The translations under genes were made by a program, and so were the position numbers. The notes under the pieces are model-generated. The model had not been told where the DNA came from, did no database searches, and saw only the letters and a list, made by a program, of their open reading frames with translations. From Nitrosomonadales bacterium (GTDB taxonomy: Bacteria > Pseudomonadota > Gammaproteobacteria > Burkholderiales > Gallionellaceae): DNA of 43,209 bases. Positions 10,314-19,796 of the stretch are shown piece by piece (within the stretch, counting starts at the first letter, position 1; each line of letters begins with the position of its first letter). Where the stretch lies: the NCBI GenBank assembly GCA_016183575.1, contig JACPEI010000021.1, positions 1 to 43,209 on the forward strand. The letters are read 5' to 3'.

Positions 10314-10592
10314 GCTGGCGGGACGCCTCTTTTTTCTTTGTAGCACCCTGCGCCTGACCCAGTGAATTGGTCCTGGCTGCGTCCCGTCGAAATTCAACTT
10401 TTCCGTTGAGGGTTTCGATGATTCTGCATCTGCAAAAATCACTGATTAAGACTACTAGCCATCTGACTAACAGCAAAATACGCTGGATAAGTCACTGGTT
10501 ATAGATTCGCCTGAATGACGGAGTTCAACGTGCTTTTGTCTTACACGTGTGGTCACGTTTGCCACGCTGTCAGGCACTACTTGAGGTTAATC

Positions 10593-11717
10593 ATGAACAA
10601 AAAGAATCCACGCTTTCAGATATACGCATGCGCCATAGCCGCGCTGTGCGCTTTCACATCATCTGCTCAGGCGGCCGGTCAGCCCGCCAAATTCGCCGTT
10701 CCAAACGGCCAGATACAGGCATTGGGCATCACGACTACGCCGTTACAGAGCCAAGCAGAATCGGTGCGCGCGAGCTTCCCCGCTCAGGTGGTGGTTCCGC
10801 CAAACGCCGAACAGGTCATCAGTTCACCGGTGGCCGGCTTGGTATCCCAACTGTTGGTTCAGCAGAACCAAGCGGTGCGGAGCGGTGCGCCGCTGGTTCG
10901 CATCGCCAGCCCGGAATTCGGCCAATTGCAATTGCAGTTGCTTCAGGCGAACTCTCGCGTCACGCTGGCGCGGCAAACCGCGCAACGCGAGCAACTGCTG
11001 CTCGACGAAGGCATCATCCCGCAGCGCCGCGTGCAGGAAGCGCAGGCAGGCTTGAAAGAAGCCGAAGCAGCACTCAAGCAGGCAAAGGCGGCACTGCGTT
11101 TAACAGGCATGCCGCCCGCGACAATAGAAGAGATTGCCGCTTCCGGCAATCCGCAAGAAAGCTTGACGTTGGTATCAACGCAAGCAGGGGTTGTTACCGG
11201 GATCGCGGTCAAAATCGGTCAGCGTGTGGATTCGGCCAGCCCGTTATTACATGTGGTGCAGACCGACACCCTTAGTCTCGATATTCAAGTTCCGGTCGCT
11301 GATAGCGCCAGTTGGCAACCCGGAACCAGGCTCAAGGTGCAAGGCCGCGACATTGCGGCGCGCATTCTGAGCGCCAGCCCGAGTGTCTCGGCTGGCAGTC
11401 AGACGGTGGTGCTGCGTGCAGTAATCGAGGGCAAGGCTGGCCAGGTACGCCCCGGCGAATTTCTTGCGGTCGAGCTGCCCGTCAAGGCTGCGGCGGACGG
11501 TTGGGACTTGCCTTTGCCCGCCGTGGCCCACGACGGCAACCAGGCTTATGTATTCGTCCGCACGGCGGACGGCTTTGAGGCCAGGCCGGTAACGGTCGCG
11601 GCCAGCGCCGGCCAGCGGGTGCGGGTGCAAGGTTCGCTCAAGGCGGGCGAACAAGTCGCCGTCAGCGGAGTGGTGGCGCTCAAGGGTGCATGGCTCGACG
11701 CAAAGGGAGACAAATAA
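10593..11717 (+). CDS. Heavy-metal RND efflux periplasmic adaptor (CzcB/CusB-like)
   Basis: A 374-residue membrane-fusion protein that joins the RND pump to the outer-membrane factor. A signal peptide (about 1-26, ending AQAA) is followed by the lipoyl/barrel-sandwich part (APVAGLV-like SSPVAGLVSQLLV), a helical hairpin with LQLLQANSRVTLARQTAQREQ split between arms, and beta-barrel and membrane-proximal domains. The start at 10593 has GAGG at the right spacing and gives a proper signal peptide; a longer reading from 10515 does not. It shares one base (TAATG) with the pump gene, so translation is coupled. No extra His-rich N-terminal metal domain is present. Confidence 0.88.
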   Translation: MNKKNPRFQIYACAIAALCAFTSSAQAAGQPAKFAVPNGQIQALGITTTPLQSQAESVRASFPAQVVVPPNAEQVISSPVAGLVSQLLVQQNQAVRSGAPLVRIASPEFGQLQLQLLQANSRVTLARQTAQREQLLLDEGIIPQRRVQEAQAGLKEAEAALKQAKAALRLTGMPPATIEEIAASGNPQESLTLVSTQAGVVTGIAVKIGQRVDSASPLLHVVQTDTLSLDIQVPVADSASWQPGTRLKVQGRDIAARILSASPSVSAGSQTVVLRAVIEGKAGQVRPGEFLAVELPVKAAADGWDLPLPAVAHDGNQAYVFVRTADGFEARPVTVAASAGQRVRVQGSLKAGEQVAVSGVVALKGAWLDAKGDK

Positions 11718-14700
11718 TGCTTGCCCGCCTGGTTCAATTTTCCTTGTCGCAGCGCCTGTTCATCCTGCTTGCTACGCTGCTCGTCGCGGGTGTGGGCGGG
11801 TACGCCTATCAGGGGTTGCCGATCGACGCATTCCCTGACGTGGCGAGCACCCAGGTCAAGATCATCATGAAAGCCCCAGGCATGACGCCGGAGGAAATCG
11901 AAAACCGCATTGCGGTGCCGATCGAAGTCGAAATGCTCGGCATCCCCAAAACCAAGATTTTGCGCTCGATGACAAAGTACGGTTTGGTCGATGTCACGAT
12001 CGACTTCGAGGATGGCACCGATATCTATTGGGCACGCCAACAAGTCAGTGAACGTTTGGGAGGGCTTGCGGGAAGTTTGCCAACCGACATTTCGGGCGGC
12101 ATGGCGCCGATCACCACCCCCTTGGGCGAAATGTATATGTTCACCGTCGAAGGCGAGGGACTGTCTTTGGCGGAACGCCGCAGCGTGCTTGACTGGGCCA
12201 TTCGCCCGGCACTGCGAACCGTGCCTGGCGTCGCCGACGTAAATGCGCTGGGTGGTGTCGTTCGCGCTTTCGAAGTCGTGCCGGATCAGGTTAGGATGGC
12301 GGCGAGCGGTGTGACGATGGCGCAGTTCAAGGGGGCGATCGAAGCGAACAACCGCAACGACGGCGCGGGAAGGCTCAACGAAGGCGACGAAGTGCTCCTC
12401 GTTCGCGGCGAGGGCAGTATCACGAGCCTGGATGATCTGCGCTCGGTGGTGGTGGCCATGAAAGACGGAGCACCCGTTCGTGTGGGTGACTTGGCCGAGG
12501 TCAAGATCGGCACAGTCACCCGCTATGGGGTAGTCACACAAAGCGGCCGTGGTGAAGCCGTACAGGGGCTGGTGCTTGGGCTGGCCGGAGCTAACGCGCA
12601 AAAGGTGGTTGAGGGCGTTCGCAAGAAACTGGAAGAGCTGAAACCGACTTTGCCGCCGGGCGTTCAGGTCAATACATTCTACGACCGCGCCTCGCTTGTA
12701 TCCAAGGCGGTTGGCGCGATTTCCACAGCGCTGATCGAGGCGACTGTCCTGGTCATCGTGTTGCTTGGGCTGTTTCTGGGTAATATTCGCGCGGCTTTGA
12801 CTGTGGCCCTGGTGCTTCCGCTGGCGGCGCTAATCACGTTCATACTGATGCGCGTCTTCGGCATGTCGGCGAACTTGATGAGCCTCGGCGGGTTGGCGAT
12901 TGCCATCGGCATGCTGGTCGATGCCGCCGTCGTGGTGGTCGAAAACATTGTGCAGCGCCTGGCGATCGACCCGACGGTCGGCAAGCTTCCACGCTTGCAT
13001 ACGATCTACCGCGCGGTGCGCGAGGTTGCGGTTCCGGTTACCGCCGGGATTCTGATCATCATTACGGTATTTCTGCCGCTGCTCACCTTGCAGGATCTCG
13101 AAGGCAAGTTCTTCGTGCCGGTAGCGCTGACCATCGTCTTCGCCCTTGCCGGCTCGCTGGTGCTGTCGTTGACCGCCATACCGGTGCTGGCGTCTTACCT
13201 GTTGCGTGAAGTGAAGCACGAAGACCCGTGGTTGCCGCGCAAGCTGCTTGCCCTGTACGAGCCTGCACTCACCTGGGGCATGCGCCGGCAGCGCATCGTC
13301 GCGGTAGCCGCCGTGGCAATGCTGGTGGTGGCTGGCGTGATTTACACCCAGGTCGGCAAAACCTTCATGCCGACGATGGACGAGGGTGACCTTATTGTCG
13401 GCATCGAGAAACTACCCTCGGTAAGCCTCGAACAGAGTGCTGCACTCGATCTAAAAATTCACCGTGCCATCATGCAGGCAATACCGGAGATCACCGGCAT
13501 CGTGGCGCGCGCAGGCTCAGACGAAATCGGACTCGACCCGATGGGACTCAACCTGTCCGACACGTATTTGCTGATGAAGCCGCAAGGCGAGTGGCGCATG
13601 AAGAGCAAGGAAGCACTGATGGACGAAGTGCGCAAGGTGCTCGATCCCATGCCCGGCATCAAGTACAGCTTCACGCAACCGATCGAAATGCGGGTATCGG
13701 AAATGATCATCGGCGTGCGCGGCGATTTGGCGGTCAAAATCTTTGGGCCAGACCTCGATAAACTGAACGAGTACGCGAGCCAGGTTGAAGCACTTGTCAA
13801 GACGGTTCCCGGCAACCAGGACGTGTACACGGTACAGAACGACGGCGTGCAGTACTTGCGCGTGGTGGTGGATCGCTTGCAGGCCGGCAGGCTCGGTTTG
13901 AGCGTGGAAGAGATTCAGGATGCGCTGCGCACCCAGATAGTGGGGCAGAACGCCGGGATTGTCATTGAGGGCAACCGCCGCACGCCGATTGTGTTGCGCG
14001 GCACCGAAGCGATTCGCATGTCACCGGCCGATTTCGGGGCGATGCGCATTACCACCAAGGATGGCAACACCGTCCCATTGACCAGCGTCGCTAAATTGGA
14101 ACGCGCCGAAGGCCCGGTCAAGATTGACCGGGAAATGGGCAGCCGCTACAGCGTGGTCATTGCCAATGTGGAGGGTCGTGATCTGGTTGGTTTTGTTGAA
14201 GAGGCAAGGGCGCTAGTCACACAGAAACTCCCCCTGCCGACGGGCTACCGCATCAGTTGGGGCGGGCAGTTCGAGAACCAGCAACGCGCGGCAGCACGGC
14301 TGGCCGTCGTCGTACCGGTCGCACTCGCTCTGATATTCGTGCTGCTCTTTTCGACCTTCCGCTCGGTCCGTCAGGCTTTGCTCATCCTGAGCAACATTCC
14401 CTTCGCTCTGGTCGGCGGCATCGTCGCCTTATGGGTGACGGGAGAATACCTGTCGGTGCCGGCATCCGTTGGCTTTATCGCTCTGCTCGGCATCACCGTC
14501 CTGAACGGTGTCGTGCTGGTCAGCTATTTCAATCAACTGCAAAGCGAGGGAATGAAATTGAGCGAAGTCGTTGTGCAGGGTGCAAAACGTCGCTTGCGGC
14601 CGGTGCTGATGACCGCCTCTATCACTGCGTTCGGCTTGATCCCGCTGCTGTTTGCGACCGGTCCAGGCTCGGAAATACAGCGTCCGCTCGCCATCGTCGT

Positions 14701-14800
14701 GATTGGCGGCCTCATTACTGCCACGGCACTGACGCTGATCCTGCTGCCAATTTTATATTTGCGCTTCGCTTTCCCAGAACGAGAGGATTCCCATGTCTGA
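11717..14800 (+). CDS. CusA/CzcA-family heavy-metal RND efflux pump
   Basis: A 1027-residue proton-driven pump of the heavy-metal RND family, the central part of a three-component efflux complex. Family marks are IDAFPDVASTQV near residue 35, the DGTDIYWARQQVSERL segment, and twelve membrane helices around two large periplasmic loops. The proton-relay helix 4 reads AIAIGMLVDAAVVVVEN, with Asp402, Glu409 and Asn410. It lacks the DFG-x3-DGA form of the classical Zn/Co/Cd CzcA pump, so the metal is uncertain. The co-located Zn/Cd ATPase and CzcI-like protein argue for divalent metals. The start overlaps the adaptor stop by one base. Confidence 0.93.
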   Translation: MLARLVQFSLSQRLFILLATLLVAGVGGYAYQGLPIDAFPDVASTQVKIIMKAPGMTPEEIENRIAVPIEVEMLGIPKTKILRSMTKYGLVDVTIDFEDGTDIYWARQQVSERLGGLAGSLPTDISGGMAPITTPLGEMYMFTVEGEGLSLAERRSVLDWAIRPALRTVPGVADVNALGGVVRAFEVVPDQVRMAASGVTMAQFKGAIEANNRNDGAGRLNEGDEVLLVRGEGSITSLDDLRSVVVAMKDGAPVRVGDLAEVKIGTVTRYGVVTQSGRGEAVQGLVLGLAGANAQKVVEGVRKKLEELKPTLPPGVQVNTFYDRASLVSKAVGAISTALIEATVLVIVLLGLFLGNIRAALTVALVLPLAALITFILMRVFGMSANLMSLGGLAIAIGMLVDAAVVVVENIVQRLAIDPTVGKLPRLHTIYRAVREVAVPVTAGILIIITVFLPLLTLQDLEGKFFVPVALTIVFALAGSLVLSLTAIPVLASYLLREVKHEDPWLPRKLLALYEPALTWGMRRQRIVAVAAVAMLVVAGVIYTQVGKTFMPTMDEGDLIVGIEKLPSVSLEQSAALDLKIHRAIMQAIPEITGIVARAGSDEIGLDPMGLNLSDTYLLMKPQGEWRMKSKEALMDEVRKVLDPMPGIKYSFTQPIEMRVSEMIIGVRGDLAVKIFGPDLDKLNEYASQVEALVKTVPGNQDVYTVQNDGVQYLRVVVDRLQAGRLGLSVEEIQDALRTQIVGQNAGIVIEGNRRTPIVLRGTEAIRMSPADFGAMRITTKDGNTVPLTSVAKLERAEGPVKIDREMGSRYSVVIANVEGRDLVGFVEEARALVTQKLPLPTGYRISWGGQFENQQRAAARLAVVVPVALALIFVLLFSTFRSVRQALLILSNIPFALVGGIVALWVTGEYLSVPASVGFIALLGITVLNGVVLVSYFNQLQSEGMKLSEVVVQGAKRRLRPVLMTASITAFGLIPLLFATGPGSEIQRPLAIVVIGGLITATALTLILLPILYLRFAFPEREDSHV

Positions 14801-15095
14801 ATTTTGCTTAAATCTATTGTGTCCACTGGCGGTCGAAGAAAAATTGCTCGACCTGCTGCTCATGTCACCCAATGCGGAGGTTTTTACCAGTGCGCCGACA
14901 GCCGCTCACGGCTTGGCCTTCGGGCGCTTGAGCCAGACCGAACAAGTGCTCGGCCGCATGCTGGCAACACAGATACAGGTGTTGCTCTCTGAGACAGACA
15001 AAGAAGCACTGCTCAAAATCATTCAACAACAATTTGCCGGTGTAGGCCTACGCTATTGGTTAACGCCGGTCATCGAATCTGGGAGGTTTGCATGA
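14793..15095 (+). CDS. DUF3240 family protein
   Basis: A 100-residue protein of the DUF3240 family, which is found inside heavy-metal RND operons. It has a predicted ferredoxin-like or PII-like small fold: VEEKLLDLLLMSP at the N-terminus and QIQVLLSETDKEALLKIIQQ near the C-terminus. No signal peptide, so cytoplasmic. It overlaps the pump gene by eight bases and the outer-membrane-factor gene by four, so it is made with the complex. A regulatory or metal-sensing role is only inferred from its resemblance to PII-like proteins. Confidence 0.75.
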   Translation: MSEFCLNLLCPLAVEEKLLDLLLMSPNAEVFTSAPTAAHGLAFGRLSQTEQVLGRMLATQIQVLLSETDKEALLKIIQQQFAGVGLRYWLTPVIESGRFA

Positions 15096-16369
15096 AACAC
15101 ATACTACTGAGTGGTCGATCTGCTTTGTTGCTCGCCTTATTGAGCGGCATTGCCTGTGCCGAAGAAATCAACCGCTCCGACCTGCCGCCCCCTGCGCAAG
15201 TAGAAAGCGCGTTGAACCAACACCTCACGGTGCTGAATGCTGCCAGCGAGCTAAAAATGGAACACACCAATCAGCGCAAGTGGAACAGCGGCAATTACGA
15301 GTTCAACCTGCGCGCCGGCACGGGGCAACGCAACATCGCCAGCACCGGACAAAACCTCAAGGAATGGGATGTCGCGCTGGAACGCCCGCTACGCCTGTTC
15401 AACAAGGTGGGCATTGATGAAGACATCGGTGCGGCCAGTGTCGCGCACGCCGAATACGCGCTCGGCGATGCGCGTCATGAAGCCGGGCGCACGCTGTTGC
15501 GGCTGTGGTTCGCATGGCAACGCGAGCAAGCCCAAGTCGCACTGTGGCAGCAGCAGGTAGACATCCTCAAGCAACAGGCGCAAATGACTGAAAAGCGCGT
15601 CAAGGCAGGCGATGCGCCCAAGCTGGAATTGAACCAGGCGCAGGCTGCCGCCGCACAAGCCAGCGTATCATGGCATCAAGCCCAATTGCGTGCACATCTC
15701 GCCGGCAATGATCTGACGCGCCAGTTTCCCACCATCCAGTTGCCGGAAAAATTGCCTCCCGCCACACCGCAAGCCACCGAGCATGATCTCGCCTTCTGGA
15801 AGTCGCGTGTGCTCGAACACAACCATGAACTTGGCATGATGCAGGAGCAGAACCGTGTACAACAACTGCTGGCGCAGCGCAGTCGTGCCGACCAACTGCC
15901 CGATCCCACAGTCGGGGTGCGTTATGCGAATGAAGTGGGCGGCAACGAAAAAGTGGCTGGCGTGTATATCAGCGTACCCCTCTCTTTCGGACAACGCAGC
16001 GCGACGGCTGTAGGAGCCGCACAACAAGCCGCCATCGCCGCCGATCAGGAAGCCTTTGTCAAACGCCGTCTGGAAGGCGACATCTACGCCGCATATACTC
16101 AAACGGTGAGCAGCTTCGCCACCTGGCAACAGGCGCACGAGGCGGCACAGGCGATCCGCAGCAATGCCGAACTGGTCGGCAAGGCCTATAGCCTGGGCGA
16201 AAGTAGCCTTTCGGACAGCCTCATCGCACGTCGCTTTGCTTTGGAATCCTCGCTGGCGGAAAACCTCGCGCAACTCGACGCCAACGAAGCGCGCTACCGT
16301 TTGCTGCTGGATGCCCACCAACTGTGGCCGTTAGATAATGAAGACGAACATCATGCTAACCATTATTAA
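15092..16369 (+). CDS. TolC/CzcC-family outer-membrane factor
   Basis: A 425-residue outer-membrane efflux protein of the TolC superfamily. A signal peptide (about 1-21, ending IACA) is followed by two repeats of long coiled-coil helices, e.g. EREQAQ...QQQVDILKQQAQMTEKRVKAG and the second repeat ending in ENLAQLDANEARYRLLLDAHQLWPLD. The start has a GGGAGG site and overlaps the DUF3240 stop in an ATGA. In the classical czcCBA order this gene comes first; here it is last (adaptor, pump, DUF3240, outer-membrane factor). It completes the tripartite metal exporter. Confidence 0.88.
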   Translation: MKHILLSGRSALLLALLSGIACAEEINRSDLPPPAQVESALNQHLTVLNAASELKMEHTNQRKWNSGNYEFNLRAGTGQRNIASTGQNLKEWDVALERPLRLFNKVGIDEDIGAASVAHAEYALGDARHEAGRTLLRLWFAWQREQAQVALWQQQVDILKQQAQMTEKRVKAGDAPKLELNQAQAAAAQASVSWHQAQLRAHLAGNDLTRQFPTIQLPEKLPPATPQATEHDLAFWKSRVLEHNHELGMMQEQNRVQQLLAQRSRADQLPDPTVGVRYANEVGGNEKVAGVYISVPLSFGQRSATAVGAAQQAAIAADQEAFVKRRLEGDIYAAYTQTVSSFATWQQAHEAAQAIRSNAELVGKAYSLGESSLSDSLIARRFALESSLAENLAQLDANEARYRLLLDAHQLWPLDNEDEHHANHY

Positions 16370-16474
16370 AACGCACGATATATCCATGCATTTATTTCAT
16401 GGAAATACGCACGGCGGTACAGAAGCAAGAGCGTTATCGTTTGCCGAGCCTGACATTGCCAGAAAGCTGAAAAG

Positions 16475-17524
16475 ATGAATTGGAGAAAAGGATTTCGCCA
16501 GCCGGGCATACCGGCAGCACTGGGGGCTGCTTTGTTGTTCGGCGCGGGAACGCCGCTGGCGAAGTGGCTGCTTGATGCTGTCGATCCGTGGCTGTTAGCG
16601 GGATTGCTTTATCTTGGCTCCGGGGTCGGGCTGACGCTTTATCGTCGCCTGCGCCATGCACCTGCCGTTCACCTTCTTCGGAATGACCTGCCCTGGTTTG
16701 CCGGGGCGATTCTTGCGGGCGGAATTGTTGGCCCTGTGCTGCTGATGATCGGGCTGACAAGTATGCCTGCATCCGGTGCTTCTCTCCTGCTGAATGTTGA
16801 AGGCGTGTTTACCGCGCTGCTTGCGTGGTTCGTTTTCAAGGAGAACTTTGATCGGCGCATCGCGCTGGGAATGCTTGCCATCGTGACAGGCGCGACAGTC
16901 CTGAGCTGGCCCGGAGAGGCAAGTTTTGCAGGGCTGTGGCCGACGCTGGCTGTCCTTGGCGCGTGCTTCGCATGGGGTGTCGACAATAACCTGACGCGCA
17001 AGGTGTCGCTTATGGATGCCACTTGGATCGCCTCGGTGAAGGGTTTGGTGTCTGGTGCTATCAACCTGATTTTGGCCTTCTCGTTGGGTGCTTCAATGCC
17101 AGCACTGCCAAATTTGGCAGGTGCGATGGCGGTTGGATTGCTTGCCTATGGGGTGAGTTTGACGCTGTTCGTGGTGAGCCTGCGCCACCTCGGTACTGCG
17201 CGCACGGGCGCATATTTCTCGGTTGCGCCATTCTTCGGTGCGTTGCTTGCCTTACTGATGGGAGAGTCGATCACGATGCCGCTACTCATGGCCGGTGCAT
17301 TGATGGCGCTGGGCACATGGTTGCATCTAACCGAGCACCATGAACACGGACACGCCCACGAAGAGATGGTGCATAACCACGAGCATATCCACGACGAACA
17401 CCATCAGCACGGGCACGATTATCCGGCGATACCCGGCAGCAAACATCGCCATCAGCACCGGCACGAACCAATGGCACATGTGCATCCACACTTCCCGGAT
17501 GTTCACCACCGGCACCACCATTGA
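16475..17524 (+). CDS. EamA/DMT transporter with histidine-rich tail
   Basis: A 349-residue inner-membrane protein of the drug/metabolite transporter superfamily. About ten helices in two EamA repeats span residues 8-285, with ALLFGAGTPLAKWLL and LLNVEGVFTALLAWFVFKE as typical pieces. Residues 286-349 form a long His-rich tail (HHEHGHAHEE, HNHEHIHDEHHQHGHD, HRHQHRHEP, HHRHHH) that should bind metal ions. Proteins of this kind are found in metal-resistance loci, and the tail may pass metal to the transport path or buffer it. The substrate is not known. The start has weak ribosome-site sequence; 105 bases separate it from the efflux operon. Confidence 0.85.
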   Translation: MNWRKGFRQPGIPAALGAALLFGAGTPLAKWLLDAVDPWLLAGLLYLGSGVGLTLYRRLRHAPAVHLLRNDLPWFAGAILAGGIVGPVLLMIGLTSMPASGASLLLNVEGVFTALLAWFVFKENFDRRIALGMLAIVTGATVLSWPGEASFAGLWPTLAVLGACFAWGVDNNLTRKVSLMDATWIASVKGLVSGAINLILAFSLGASMPALPNLAGAMAVGLLAYGVSLTLFVVSLRHLGTARTGAYFSVAPFFGALLALLMGESITMPLLMAGALMALGTWLHLTEHHEHGHAHEEMVHNHEHIHDEHHQHGHDYPAIPGSKHRHQHRHEPMAHVHPHFPDVHHRHHH

Positions 17525-17551
17525 AAACGGCAGTTATCCAGTTGTCATGCA

Positions 17552-17583
17552 GTTGGGTTAGCGGCTTAATCACGTAACCCAAC
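17552..17583. repeat. GTTGGGTTA palindromic repeat upstream of the Zn/Cd ATPase
   Basis: GTTGGGTTA (17552-17560) and its exact inverse TAACCCAAC (17575-17583) flank a 14-base centre. This looks like one copy of a widespread proteobacterial palindromic repeat with GTTGGGTTA arms (from memory). It lies 60 bases before the ATPase start and could affect its expression. Confidence 0.65.
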
Positions 17584-17642
17584 ATACGTCTGAAAATGAA
17601 CTCCACGAATTTTCAAGCCCATAGGGCATGGGGATACAGACA

Positions 17643-19796
17643 ATGAAACATTCGATATTCATTATCCGCAACATGGACTGTCCGACCGAGGAGGCGCTGA
17701 TTCGCAAGCGTCTCGGATCGATGCCGGGCATCGGCGAGTTGGCGTTCAATCTCATGGAGCGCCGCCTTACCGTTGCGCACACGCTGGACGATGAACAACC
17801 CATCCGCGACGCCTTGCGTGAAATCGGCATGAAGGCGGTTCCCGCGCAGCAGGCGCAGCCGGATACCTGTTCCAATTGCGAAACAGATACGCCGTCCGTG
17901 TCACGAAAGATATGGGTGATGATGGCGGTGTCAGGCGCTGCCGCGCTGACTGCGGAAATCCTCGCTTGGAGAGGCGCGGCAGAAAATTCGCCCGTCGTCA
18001 TTGCCTTCGTCCTATTCTCAATCGCGACCGGTGGTTTGAGTACGCTTAAGAAGGGTTGGATCGCGCTCAAGACTTTCACCCTCAACATGAACTTTCTGAT
18101 GAGCGTCGCCATGATCGGCGCAATAGCCATTGGGGAATGGCCGGAAGCTGCGGTGGTGATCTTCCTGTTTGCGCTGGCCGAATTGATCGAAACCCTTTCC
18201 TTGGAACGCGCCAAGAATGCGATCCGGGGCCTCATGGCGATGGCTCCGGAGACTGCGACAGTGCGCCTCGACAGCGGTGAGTGGCGCGAGATTGCAGCAG
18301 CCGACGTGCAGGTAGACCAAATCGCCCTCATCAAGCCTGGTGGGCGCATTCCACTGGACGGCGTAGTCACTGCGGGCGGCAGTTCAGTGAACCAGGCGCC
18401 GATTACCGGAGAAAGTATTCCTGTCGCTAAGGTCGCGGGCGATCCGGTTTTCGCCGGAACGCTGAACGAGCGTGGGGTGTTGGAGTTTCGCGTCACCGCA
18501 AACAAGGGCAACACCACGCTTGCCCGCATCATCCGTTCGGTTCAGGAGGCGCAAGGCCAGCGCGCGCCGACGCAACGCTTTGTCGATCAGTTCGCGCGCT
18601 ACTACACGCCTGCCGTTGTGGCTTTTGCGGTTCTGGTGGCAGCCGTGCCGCCGCTGTTGTTCGGCGCTGCGTTTGAGCCATGGTTCTACAAGGCTCTGGT
18701 CATGCTGGTAATCGCCTGTCCCTGCGCGCTGGTTATCTCTACTCCGGTTACCGTGGTGAGCGGTCTCGCCGCAGCGGCAAGGCAGGGCATTCTGGTGAAG
18801 GGCGGCGTGCATCTGGAAAATGGACGGCTGGTCAAGGCCGTGGCCTTGGACAAAACCGGCACGCTGACCCACGGCAGACCGGTGGTGACCGATGTCGTCC
18901 CGCTCGTCGAACAACCGGCGCACACACTGCTCCAGCTTGCCGCCAGCGTAAACGCCCATTCTGAACACCCCGTTGCCGCCGCCATCGTTGCGGCTTGGCA
19001 AACGCCTGCCGATGGGAGTGAAGCACCCCGTGCATTGTTGCCGTCCACCGCGTTCGAGTCCCTGACCGGACGCGGTGCCAAGGCCATCGTTGGGGGGCGT
19101 CTTTACTATGTCAGCAATCACCGCCAAGTGGAGGAGCTGGGTATCTGTGGTGCGCATGTCGAGACAGTGCTCCACCGCCTCGAAGAACAGGGAAAAACCG
19201 CCGTCGTATTGGGCACGGAAAGCAATGCGTTGTGCGTCATCGGCGTCGCCGACACGCTGCGCGGCCACAGCGCCGAGGCGATCCGTCAGCTACACGCGCT
19301 CGGCGTGGCATCGGTGATGCTGACCGGCGACAACCAGACGACGGCTGATGCCATCGCCGCACAGGTGGGCATAGACGATGCGCGCGGCAACCTGTTGCCA
19401 GAGGACAAGCTGGCGGTCATTGATGAGCTGATCCGCCGCCATGGCAAGGTCGGCATGGTGGGCGACGGCATCAACGACGCGCCAGCGTTGGCCAAGGCGT
19501 CCATCGGCTTCGCCATGGGTGTCGCCGGAACCGATACCGCCATCGAGACAGCCGATGTAGCCTTGATGGATGACGATTTGCGCAAACTGCCGCACTTCAT
19601 TCGGATAAGCCGTGACACTTCACGTGTGCTGTGGCAGAACATTACGCTGGCCATCGGCATCAAGGGGATATTCTTTGTCCTGGCACTCGCAGGGGAAGCC
19701 ACGCTTTGGATGGCTGTGTTCGCCGATATGGGAGCCAGTCTGATCGTGGTGTTCAACGGCATGAGGCTGCTCAAAAGTAAGAACTTGCCTGGTTAG
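17643..19796 (+). CDS. cadA: Zn(II)/Cd(II)/Pb(II)-exporting P1B-type ATPase
   Basis: A 717-residue metal-exporting P-type ATPase of the inner membrane (CadA/ZntA class). The N-terminal metal-binding domain has a single-cysteine motif, NMDCPTEEA (10-18), instead of GMxCxxC. Other marks are TGES, the membrane site CPC (359-361) followed by ALVIS, phosphorylated Asp403 in [15 protein letters not shown] (607-614), and Asp695 in the last helix (ADMGASL), a residue typical of Zn/Cd pumps. A start five codons earlier at 17628 is possible. It works alongside the RND system: the ATPase clears the cytoplasm and the RND complex the periplasm. Its TAG stop overlaps the rep stop codon from the other strand. 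Confidence 0.94.
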   Translation: MKHSIFIIRNMDCPTEEALIRKRLGSMPGIGELAFNLMERRLTVAHTLDDEQPIRDALREIGMKAVPAQQAQPDTCSNCETDTPSVSRKIWVMMAVSGAAALTAEILAWRGAAENSPVVIAFVLFSIATGGLSTLKKGWIALKTFTLNMNFLMSVAMIGAIAIGEWPEAAVVIFLFALAELIETLSLERAKNAIRGLMAMAPETATVRLDSGEWREIAAADVQVDQIALIKPGGRIPLDGVVTAGGSSVNQAPITGESIPVAKVAGDPVFAGTLNERGVLEFRVTANKGNTTLARIIRSVQEAQGQRAPTQRFVDQFARYYTPAVVAFAVLVAAVPPLLFGAAFEPWFYKALVMLVIACPCALVISTPVTVVSGLAAAARQGILVKGGVHLENGRLVKAVALDKTGTLTHGRPVVTDVVPLVEQPAHTLLQLAASVNAHSEHPVAAAIVAAWQTPADGSEAPRALLPSTAFESLTGRGAKAIVGGRLYYVSNHRQVEELGICGAHVETVLHRLEEQGKTAVVLGTESNALCVIGVADTLRGHSAEAIRQLHALGVASVMLTGDNQTTADAIAAQVGIDDARGNLLPEDKLAVIDELIRRHGKVGMVGDGINDAPALAKASIGFAMGVAGTDTAIETADVALMDDDLRKLPHFIRISRDTSRVLWQNITLAIGIKGIFFVLALAGEATLWMAVFADMGASLIVVFNGMRLLKSKNLPG

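Noticed and set aside
14257-14811. Plus-strand open frame within the RND pump gene
   Set aside because: Arg/Gly-rich shadow in another frame of the pump, no start signal.
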